A stretch of DNA of 64,000 bases, taken from positions 53,060,962-53,124,961 of the forward strand of contig OX031062.1 of NCBI GenBank assembly GCA_943736015.1, given 5' to 3'. Positions 11,901-23,900 of this stretch are shown piece after piece. Source of the stretch: Tridacna crocea. Lineage: Eukaryota; Mollusca; Bivalvia; Cardiida; Cardiidae. The translations under genes were made by a program, and so were the position numbers. How positions within the stretch are numbered: the first letter of the stretch is position 1; each line of letters starts with the position of its first letter. Below the pieces are notes generated by a model. It saw only the letters and a list, made by a program, of their open reading frames with translations. It had not been told where the DNA came from and made no database searches.

Positions 11901-14900
11901 TGAAATTGTAAGCATTTGCAGATCACAGGTGGCTAAAACTGAGTTATTTGTCTTTGAAAGGGTAGAAACCATTGTTTGAAAAGGAGAAAATGCTGGTTTC
12001 CAATATTTCTCCTTTACTGACAATGGTTTGAAAAGTATTCTCTCTGAGGGTTACTAAGACTCAGGATTGTTTGGTAAAGGATAAGTTCAAAAAGTGTCTT
12101 GCAACTTGGGAAAAGGAGCATTCAGACATTTGCCTAAAGTGTAGTCTCGGATCAGCCTGGGCATGTTAATCCAAACCAACACTTTCTGTTTTAACCCTTT
12201 CCCAAACGACAAATTTTGGCCTCTTCCAAATTGAAAGAGTTTGCAGACGACAATTTCAAATTTTGAGAAAATGGCAGAAAGTTCTCAAAAAGGGTAGAAA
12301 ACACTCGTTACGAGCAATTTCTCCTTTTCCCACAGTGTTTTCAAAAGACTTGTACTGCAGGCACGTACAAACCAGGGCTTGTTTGGGAAAGGGTTAATGT
12401 AATTTTCTGTTTTATGCAAGTCTAATGAAGAAGAGAATCTAATGTAGACATTCAGCGCCGTCTCAGATTACCCTGCACAAACTGCGCATGCTGATCCTAG
12501 ACAACACTTTTCTTCATAGAAGTTTTTGCTTTGTAAATCTTTACTTTGTTGTTGGCAAATGCTTTTACTTTGGCTAAGACTAAAGTTATGTTGTTTGCTA
12601 CAGGATACATACAGGTATTCTGCGCGTAACTCTTAACTGAACAACAGAAATTCAAATTTGTCCAAGAAAGCATCTTCAGATGACAATTTTAAAGTGGTTC
12701 AAATGCTGAAAATTGTCTCTTACAGGGTAGGAAACATTGTGGAAAAAGGAGAAAATGCTGGTTACCAGCATTTTCTCCCTTTTCTCACAATGTTTTCAAA
12801 AGGCTTCTCCCTCAGGGCCGTTAAAACTAGGGTTTGTGTGGTAAACCATTAACTTACCTGTCAAATTTATGTAACCTCTCTTCGTGGTAAGGAATACTGC
12901 GGGAAGATTTCCTTCTCTGTTCAAACTTGGATTTCATCTCCTTGGCTTGCTCCAGCCATCTTGCTATTTTCTTTTGGCTGCCAAAAAGAATGATGCATCA
13001 TACAATAATGTTCTGACATGGTTTTCCAGGATGTACATGTGTAACAAAACTTGACAATTCATTATATCTAATATCAATGTAAAGTTTCTGACCAAATGTA
13101 ATGTAAAGTTTCTGACCAAATGTTCAAAGGTGGAATTGTCCTGACTTCTGTACAACCCCCCCCCCCCCTCAAAAAAAAAAAAGTTAAAAAACAAAAATAA
13201 ACATGTTCAAATTGAAAGCATCGGCAGACAACAAATTAGATGTGGCTAAAATTTTGAGATTTGTAACAGTAGAAAAAAATTTGGGAAAAGGACAAAACAT
13301 CGGTAATCAGCATTTTATTTTATTCTTAACATGTTTTCAAAAGCCCTCTCCATCAGGGATATTAAAATTTGAAATAGTCTAGTAAATGTTTAACCGTTAC
13401 CATTTAAATGACAAAGTAATTGTGGCTCCAATGTTAAAATTTGCCTGTAAACAGGAGGAAAACAATGTGGGAGAAAAAGGAGAAAATGCTGATTACCAGC
13501 ATTTTCTCCTTTTCCTACAATATTTTACACCTAGGGTCACTAAAAGTAAGGATGGTGTGGTAAAGGTTTAATTCAGGGAAAAAAAAGGTTTCAAAAGTTG
13601 ACCCCACCTGTTAACCCTTTACCACATGACAAAATTTTCGACTCGTTCAACTTGATTACATTTACAGACCATTTTAAAATGCCAGTAAAACAATTGAATT
13701 TGCCCCCAGAAAAATAAAGAAGACCTTTTCCCTCAATAAATTCAAAAGGCCTCTTTTTTCTCCAGTGTCATGAAAACTCGGAATTAGACCAGTCAAAATT
13801 GAAAGCATTTGCAGAGGACAACGTAACCCTTTACCAACCAATCATGACTTTTAACGACCCTGAGAAAGAAGCCTTTTGAAAACATTGTGGGAAATGGAGA
13901 AAATGCTGGTAACCAGCATTTTCTCCATTTTCCACACTGTTTTCTACCTTTCCAAAGTCAGAATTCAATTTCAATTTACACTTATATTGTTGTCTGCAGA
14001 TGCTTTCAATTTGGACTAGCCCAAAATTTTGTCGTTTGGTAAAGAATTAAAGGTGGCCTACATGATGAAATTTACCCCTGATAGGTTGGGAAACATTGTG
14101 GAAAAAGGATAAAATGCTGGTTACCAGCATTTTCTCCTTATCACACAATGTTTTCAAAAGGACTCTGTTTTTAAAAAAAGGGATTGTTTGGTTAAGGCTT
14201 AATAGACTCAAACCCAAAACCTTTGTTTAAAATTATTTACCATGTCTGTGAACATCCTTCCAAGAATAAGCTCCCACTGTCACCTGAGCGGGTGTCCTGT
14301 ATAAACTTCATGTATCCGCTACATGTATTAACCTTTTGTTTTAACTGAAAAAAGAAGATTAGCTCTGAAAATTAAAATTTTACCGAGCTATCCTGTTTCT
14401 CAACCATTATTTAGAAGAGATGATTCAAAACATTGTTGACCAAGAAGAAAAAATTCATAATCAAATACCCACTTCAAGTGTAAGTCTCCTCTTAAACCCT
14501 TCCCAAACAATCCCTGGTTTTTACGGGTCTGGAATAGTAGCCTTTTGAAAACATTGTGAGAAAAGGAGAAAATGCTGGTAACCAGCATTTTCTCCTTTTC
14601 CCACAATGTTTTCTACCCTATCATAGACAGAAAACATCTTTTCAGCAAGAGTTGAATTTTCATCTGCAAATGCTTTCAATTTGGTCTAGTCCAAAAGTTT
14701 GTCATTTGGGAAAGGGTTAACCCTTTCCCACACAATGTCGACTTTTGACGACTTTCAGAAACACGACTTTGGAAAATATTGTAGGAAAAGGCAAAAATGC
14801 TGATAACCAGCATTTTCTTTTTTTCCCCACAATGTTTTCTACTATATCCAAAACAAATTAAGATTCTTGAATTAAATTTATTTTGTTGTCTGTAAATGCT

Positions 14901-17900
14901 TTCAAAATGGACTGGTCTTACATTTTATTATTTGGTAAAGAGTTAACAGAAGATATAGTATCATTATGAATATGTTAATTAAAATCAAGCTTTAACCCTT
15001 TCCCAGACGGCAAATTTTGGACCAGACCAAATTCAAAGCATTTTGCCGATGACAAATTAACAGTTGCTTAAAAGATGATTTTTCTATATGATAGGGTAGA
15101 AAACATTGTGGGAAAAGGAGAAAATGCTGGGTACCAGCATTTTCTCCTTTTCCCACAATGTTTTCAAAAGGCTTCTATTCCTTTCCCATAAAAACCAGGA
15201 TTGTTTGGGAAAGGGTTAAACAAACAGAAAGCTTTTGAAAACATCATTCGAAAAGGAGAAAATGCCGGTGACAAGTAGTACCTCCTTCTCCCATTTCTAC
15301 CCTGAGATTTTATCATTCAAGCCATATTGTTTTTCCAGATCATAGCTGTGTGCTACTGAGAAACAGATTTAACCCATTACCAAAAGACAAAATTTTAGAC
15401 TGGTCCAAATTGAAAGGGTCTACAGACGACCAAATGAATGCGACTAAAGAACTAAAATTTGTTTTAGGAAGGGAAGAAAACATTGTGGGAAAACAAAAAA
15501 AATGCTGGGTAACAGCATTTTCTCCTTTTCCCACAATGGTTTCAAAAGGCTTCTTTCACGAGGGTGTTTAAAGTCGATATTGTGAGGTAAAGGGTTAAAT
15601 ATGAACAAGAAGTGAATTACTAGCCTAATAATAATAATAATTCATTATAAGCAAGTTTCCTTGAAACTATCTTTTGCCTTTTACATACCTACATACAAAA
15701 AATCAAATACAGTTAATATAAATTTCAATACACATATATAATTAACTTTTCTCTCAAACTAGTTCGATAAAAATTTCATCTCGATTGCATACTCATATCA
15801 GACACAAGTAACATCATGTAGTTTGAGCAAGTGGCCTTAATTTACAATAAAAAATTGATTGAAGGACTCACCCCCTCTATTGTAATTCCATCTGCTGGTG
15901 ACAAACACTGAAGTCCTCCATTTGCCATGATAGCCGCATGTATATGTCTCATGTCTTTAACTCTGTCTCTGTACAGGCTGACCTCAGTCTCTAAACGGTT
16001 GCACAGTAGCTCCTTCCATCTTCTACAAGTATAATCAAGTTATATTGTACAATGTCCTATCTGTGTGTTTGTTTGATTGATGCTCAATGCCTTTTCCAAC
16101 ATTATTTCACTTATATATTGTCATAGGCAAAGCACAAAGTCATGCATTTCTGAAAGTTCCTTAACCCTAAAAGTGTTGAATTAAACAAGACACATTTTTA
16201 AATAGGAAAAACATCTGAAATATTGCTGTACCAAGGTCTTTTTGGCAAGAATATGTAACAAAATAGTGGACAGTATAGATCTAAGATCAGACTGCACATT
16301 CTGTGCAGTCTGATCTTGATCTACATTGTCCACAAAAACAAGTTAAGACAGTTCCAGAGCTTTAAGGGTTAAATATTTACCAAACAAGTTTTTTTGGACT
16401 GGACAAAATTCAAAGCATTCTGCAGACAACAAATTAAATAATGTTAATACGATGATTTCTGATAAATCCCATCTGTGCCACTCATAATTGGTTGCCTGCA
16501 AATGCTTTCAATTTGGACCAGTGTCAAATCTATGATTTGGTACAGAGCTTATTGTATGCCAAGACACTCTTTAACAAACAACAAAATTCAAGATTTGTCC
16601 ATAATGAAAGAGTCTGCTGACATCAAACCAAAATCTAGTTCAAACCATGAAAATTGTCTTAGATGGGTAGAAAATATTATTGACAATATGATGCTGATCA
16701 CTAGCATTTTTTCATTTTTCAACAAAGTTTTCCCAGACTTTTTCTTTCTTATGGCCACTCAAGATTGTTGGGTAGAGACTTTATGAATCTACAGTAGACT
16801 ACTTTATTCAAGCTTACAATTCCGACAATTCTGACAACTGACCTAAGAAAAATCATGGAATAAGTAAATCAACTGAGAATGTGTTTGTGAAATGACTCAA
16901 AGTTTCAAACTCAACTCTTTACCAAATGACAGTTTTAGACTAGTCCATACTGGAGGCATTTGCAGAAAACAAAATTAATGTGACTCAAAAATTGTAATTT
17001 GTTTTGGAAAGCATAGAAAACATTATGAGAAAAGGAGAAAATGCTGGTTACCAGCATTTTCTCCTTTTCCCACAAGGTTTTCAGAAGGCCTCTTTCTAAG
17101 GGTCGTGAAACCAAGGATTGTTTGGTAAAGGGTTAACTCAGATGAGTTGAGTATGGACTTAAGTTTAATTCTTATAAAACCAGGCCAAGATAAATGATGT
17201 CTAAATGTATTCACTTGCAACACAGCTCCCAGTTATCTGTCCATATTTTGCAGAAATTTCAAAACTGGGATGGAAAAAGTTGTTACTTTTATTGTTGCCT
17301 TTTGCGTATTGCCTATTGCAATTTCTCTTCAATCTGGTACAAGAATATAACAAATAGACTGTTACTGTTACTTCTTAGGCTTAATTCTAAACCAATGATC
17401 AAAATTTTAGACAAAACCAAATTGAAAGAATCTGCAGATGACAAAATTAAATGTACATAAAGCAATGAGATTTGTTTATGCCAAAACAGAAAACATTGAA
17501 GAAAAAGGAGTAAATGCTGGTTACCCTCCTAACTCAGGGTCTTTAAATCTCACAACAGTGTGGTATAGGGTTAAATTGTCTAATGCTTACTGAAAAATAA
17601 CCTAAAAATATCACTTTGATCTTTCATATGTGTATGATTAACCCATTACCATACAATCCCTACTTTTGATGCCCCTGACAAAGAAGCCTTTTGAAAACAC
17701 TGTAGGAAAAGGAGAAAATGCTGGTAACCAGCATTTTCTCCTTTTCCCACAGTGTTTTCTACCCTTCCCTGAACAAATTTCAATTTTTCAGTCACCTTTA
17801 TTTTGTTGTCTGAAAATGCTTTCAATTTGAACCAGTCTAAGATTTTGTCGTGTGGTAAAGAGTTAACCCATTACCACACAATCCCTATTTTTGATGCCCC

Positions 17901-20900
17901 TGACAAAGAAGCCTTTTGAAAACACTGTAGGAAAAGGAGAAAATGCTGGTAACCAGCATTTTCTCCTTTTCCCACAGTGTTTTCTACCCTTCCCTGAACA
18001 AATTTCAATTTTTCAGTCACCTTTATTTTGTTGTCTGAAAATGCTTTCAATTTGAACCAGTCTAAGATTTTGTCGTGTGGTAAAGAGTTAACCCATTACC
18101 ACACAATCCCTATTTTTGATGCCCCTGACAAAGAAGCCTTTTGAAAACACTGTAGGAAAAGGAGAAAATGCTGGTAACCAGCATTTTCTCCTTTTCCCAC
18201 AGTGTTTTCTACCCTTCCCAGAACAAATTTCAATTTTTCAGTCACCTTTATTTTGTTGTCTGAAAATGCTTTCAATTTGAACCAGTCTAAGATTTTGTCG
18301 TGTGGTAAAGAGTTAACCCATTACCACACAATCCCTACTTTTGATGCCCCTGACAAAGAAGCCTTTTGAAAACACTGTAGGAAAAGGAGAAAATGCTGGT
18401 AACCAGCATTTTCTCCTTTTCCCACAGTGTTTTCTACCCTTCCCAGAACAAATTTCAATTTTTCAGTCACCTTCATTTTGTTGTCTGAAAATGCTTTCAA
18501 TTTGAACCAGTCTAAGATTTTGTCGTGTGGTAAAGAGTTAACCCATTACCACACAATCCCTACTTTTGATGCCCCTGACAAAGAAGCCTTTTGAAAACAC
18601 TGTAGGAAAAGGAGAAAATGCTGGTAACCAGCATTTTCTCCTTTTCCCACAGTGTTTTCTACCCTTCCCAGAACAAATTTCAATTTTTCAGTCACCTTTA
18701 TTTTGTTGTCTGAAAATGCTTTCAATTTGAACCAGTCTAAGATTTTGTCGTGTGGTAAAGAGTTAACTCTTCTCCAGTCCACAAAATATAAGACTTGTCT
18801 AAATCCAAAGCAACTGCAGATGACAAGTAAAGTATGGTTCAAATGATTGGGTTTGTCAAAGAAAGGGTATATTTTGAGAAATAGAGGGAATGTCATGTTT
18901 TCAAAAGCCTTCTTTCTCAGGGTTGTTAAAAACTTAGGACTGTTTGGTAAAGGGTTAAATATGTACATTTCTATGATATCTATATGATAACAAATTGGAA
19001 AACGAACTCTTTGATGGCAGGGAGTGCTTTCATTGATCAAAAGTTCAAGGGTTTCAAAGATTATTTTAACAACACTCTATAGTATCACCCAACTCATGTA
19101 ATTGAAAGTACTTCCAGCATTCAAAAAGGCTTGAAATTCTTACTCTGTTCTATTTATGGTTTTCTCAAACAGTTCCTGGGTAAGACATCCCTGTTGAATG
19201 AAGTACTGTGAGAGGGCTATCTCTTCACATATAGCTCTAGCCACACGGTAATCTTCATCTAGATTGAGAGCATTATTGGAAAACTTCAGCTCTGAATCTG
19301 AAAAACGTTACATATGATGTATACAGGTTGATTTTTTCAATTTCTTGGACTCTTTTCTAAACAAAAAGATTTTTAAATAGAGCCATACTCTGGAGAAAGG
19401 GGGCTTAATGCACCACTGCGATTCTTGTACCAAGCAAGCAATTACATATACATGTCTATGGATCCATAATATCAACCCTTTTTAACCCTTAAGCTGCTTA
19501 TCACCACTGGCTGACCAGCACAGATCATTTATTCAGTAGGACAAGGGTTAACGACCAACTTATTAATGACATAGACCGGTTATGGGTTAAACATATTTAT
19601 TTTACATCGATTGAGAAACAAGTTCTTACAACTTATACTAATCTCTCTCGATTCTGCTTCCTGGAAAGTACACCAGTACTCGCGCCGATTGTGTGGGCCA
19701 ATGAAAAATCACAAAGTTGACACCAGCTCCCGGGTATCAAACTCAGGACCTTTAGGTTATGAGACCGACGCTCTACCTCACGACCACGGACACCACACAT
19801 AGACCGGTCCTTGGACATACAGAAAATAACCAATTGCGAAAAGTTTCGGTGCACCTCAGCCTTCACAGACTGGGCAGGCTGACCTGGACTAATACTTTAG
19901 GGAGATGCATTAACCCATTACCACACAATCCCTACTTTTGACGCCCCTGAGAAAGAAGCCTTTTGAAAACACTGTGGGAAAAGGAGAAAATGCTGGTAAC
20001 CAGCATTTTCTCCTTTTCCCACAGTGTTTTCTACCTTATCAGAGACCTAAAGCTAATTTGTACCAGTTCTGAATTTGTCTTTTGCTGAGGCTCTTAGTTT
20101 GTAAGAGTCTAAAATTTGTTGTTTGGTAAAGGGTTAAAGGGAGAAACATGATGTTGACAATACACGTAGTTAATTTGTTGTCTGCACATGCTTTCAATTT
20201 AGTCCAGTTCATAATTAGATGTCCTTTGGTAAAGTGACTTATTTCAATACAATCCACGGGTAAACAAGATATAAAAGATTGCTCAAATGATGTGATTTGT
20301 GTTTCGAAGGGTTGAAAACATTGCGGGAAAAATATTGGTCAATGGCCTAAGTTGATTTCCCACTATATTTTGAGAAGCCTTTTTCCTTAACCCATTACCA
20401 CACAATCCCTACTTTTGACGCCCCTGAGAAAGAAGCCTTTTGAAAACACTGTGGGAAAAGGAGAAAATGCTGGTAACCAGCATTTTCTCCTTTTCCCACA
20501 GTGTTTTCTACCCTTCCCAGAACAAATTTCAATTTTTCAGTCACCTTTATTTTGTCGTCTGCAAATGCTTTCAATTTGGACCGGTCTAAAATTTTCTCGT
20601 GTGGTAAAGAGTTAAGCACCCTTTTGCCAGAACATGGCTCATTCATAATTCAGCTATGCTCTGAGAAAAATTGGCTTAATTCATCTGTCAAAAGTATCAA
20701 CTAAAGTCAGCCTGCACAGATCCCACAAGCTGGCCTTGGCGGAAACATTTTACTATCAATTAATTTTCTGCATGTCAAAGAATGACTCTACTTAATGACT
20801 CAGATGGTTCTTGCACAAAATTGTATCTAAAGAATTCATAGTAATATGATGACTTGGCATAATTTATCATAGAGATGCAATAACTCATTGCCAAACAACA

Positions 20901-23900
20901 ATATAATAGACTTGTCCAAATTGAAAGCATTTGCAGACGACAAAATAAAGATGATTGAAAAATTGGAATTTGATCTGGAAAGGGTTACCAGCATTTTCTC
21001 CTTTTCCTACAGTGTTTTCAAAAAGGCTTCTTTCTCAGGGATTGTGAGGTAATGGGTTAAGCCCTTCTGTGACAAAGTAGACTCATACACTCTTGTTGTC
21101 TAGTTAACCCATAATCCCTACTTTTGACGACCCTGAGAAAGAAGCCTTTAGAAAACATAGTGGGAAAAGGACAAAATGCTGGAATAACCAGCATTTTCTC
21201 CTTTTCCCAGAATGTTTTCTACCCTTCACAAAACAAATTTCAAATTTTCAGTCACTTTTATTTTGTTGTCTGCAAATGCTCTCAATTTGGACAAGCCTAA
21301 AATAGTGTCGTTTGGTAATAAGTTAATACTATTCTATATTCTTTCTACAACTTTTTAATAGTCTTTCTTGGGATTGTTTGGTACAGAGATATACCTTTAC
21401 TAAACAATCTCTGAGAAAGAATCCTTTGGAAAACCTGGTGAGAAAAGGAGAAAGTGCTGGTAACCAGCATTTTCTCCTTTTCCAACAATGCTTTCTACCC
21501 TGCTGGACACAAATTTCAATTTTTGAGTTACAGTTATTTTGTTGTCTACAATTAGTGTTTTCAATTTGGACCAGTCTAAAATTTTTGTGGTTTGGTACTG
21601 AGGTAAAAGTCACGTACAAGAAAGCTGTAAAGTTAAAGACCTTTACCTCCATGAGGCAGTTTATACCATGCCATGCTTTCGTCTGGTGTAACACAGGCAT
21701 CCAAACCTGTGGAGCGAATCATTACCAAAGGTGTTTCAATGCTCATTTTCGGGTATAAACTAACAGGGTCTGTTTCTTTGATTATGTCCCGTAAACTACA
21801 CTCCTCGTAATTGATCAGCTGTTGTTTCTTGGGAATGTTTGTTTCATCATATATACCATCTTGTACATCGGAATACCTGTTAATTGTAGACAAACTCAAT
21901 GTTTAACCCTTTCCCAAACAACAAATGTTAGACTCTTCCAAACTGAAAGAGTTTGCAGACAATAATTCTAAATTTGATGAAAATGCTAGAAAGTTCTCCT
22001 AAAGGGTAGAAAACACTGTGGGAAAAGGAGAAATTGCTCGTATCGAGCAATTTCTCTTTTTCTCACAGTGTTTTCAAAAGACTTATACTGTAGACACGTA
22101 AAAACCAGGGCTTGTTTGGGAAAGAGTTAACTTCAGATTTCTTTGTATTGGAGTTAAACGCCATTTAAACAGCATTGGTCATATCATGGCCATCAGTGAA
22201 TCTACACATACATTTCCTGGCTTCCTCACACCCGTCATGACACAACTTTCTTTTGAAGTCAGTGGCTACTTTTCTCACACACATCAAAGGTGGGGGAGAG
22301 AAAATTGTGATAAAGGAAGTTTGCCTCAACCTGGTACTGGACTTGCAACCATCAGGTCACAAGTCATATATATGTACACTAACCACAAAGCTACCCAGGT
22401 GAGCAATTTATCTTTATAAAATATTCAAGTAAGGCGACAGTTTTTCAAGTAATTGCAATATTTTCTTCCGTTACACGATTTTAAAAAGTTCCTTCATCAA
22501 ACAATGAAGACGTTTGGTAAAGGGTGACTAAACCAACAGCATAATAACATCACAGTGATTAAATGGTTTAACTCATTACCAAACGACAAAATTTTACGCT
22601 TGTCCAAATCAAAACCATTTCAGACGACATAATAAAAGTGACTGAATATTTGAAATTTGTTTTGTGAAAGGTAGAAAACATTGTGGGAAAAGGAGAAAAT
22701 GCTGGTTACCTCGGGGGTGTCAAAAGTAGGGATTATTTCAGTTATATCATGGCAACAGCTCACGTATTCATATATTCCCTGGACTTCATTAATACCATTC
22801 ATTAGCTCTAAAGTATCTTACCAAAGGAAACTACCATGAAATACTTAGCACCTCCATTAAGGCTCGAAACTGGCGCCTCCAAACTACCTGTTCTACTCCT
22901 TACCACTAAGCCAAGCAGGACCTTAACATCAAGTTGAACTTGGGTTAAATTTCCAAAGAAGCAGCTGCTGACATGTTGAGGGCAAACAAACAATCCTATA
23001 AAAAAAATCTTACAAACTTACACACAATCTGGCTTTAAGTACAATCGAAAATGCTTGGCAGACGTTGTTGAAAAGATGTAAATAACCCGTCTGCTGCAAA
23101 TGTCATCTGCTTCCCTGAAGAACTGGTCAAAGGTTATTGCTTTTTTTGGGTCACTTTCCATCAATCTGGCTAGAATGCTTGTCAGAGTGTCTTTCAACCA
23201 CCTAAAAGAAAAGGAATGAAAAAAAAGAAATGAGCTGTGCCCTGTGAAAAGAAATCTTAACTCTTTACCAAACGAAAAAATTTTAGACTAGTCGAAATTG
23301 AAAGCACTTGCAGGTGACAAAATTAACGTAAGTAAAAAAATTGAAATTTGTTTCCAGCAGGATAGAAAACATTGTGGGAAAAGGAGAAAATGCTGGTTAC
23401 CAGCATTTTCTCCTTTTCCCACAATGTTCTCAAAAAGCTTCTTTATCAGGGTCGTGATAACTGGGGATTGTTTGGGAAAGGTTAATGCATCTGCACATGT
23501 ATTTCACAAGTTGAATTTTTTTGCTTTAGGTTTATTGTATGCATCATGAAGGACCATTCTACCTGAAGATTCAACTGGTTATTAACTGAAATTGATTTTA
23601 TGGATGCATTATTATGTGGAGTGCAACACGCGAAAAGGGTCATTCGGACATCTGCGTAAAGTGTCGTCTCGGATCAGCCTGCGCAGTCCGCGCAGGCTAA
23701 TCCGAGACGGCACTTTCCGTTTTAATGCCATTTTCTGTTTTGCGCATGTCTACTGTAGCACAAAATCTAATGTAGTCGTAAAGTGCCGTCTCGGATTAGC
23801 CTGCGCGGACTGCGCAGGCTGATCCGAGACGACACTTTACGCAGATGTCCGAATGTCCCTTTTCGTGTGTTGCACACCATGTGATCTAGCTTGGCATATG

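Noticed and set aside
21633-21899. Stand-alone 88-residue gene
   Set aside because: It is TBK1 exon 9 with read-through into both introns.
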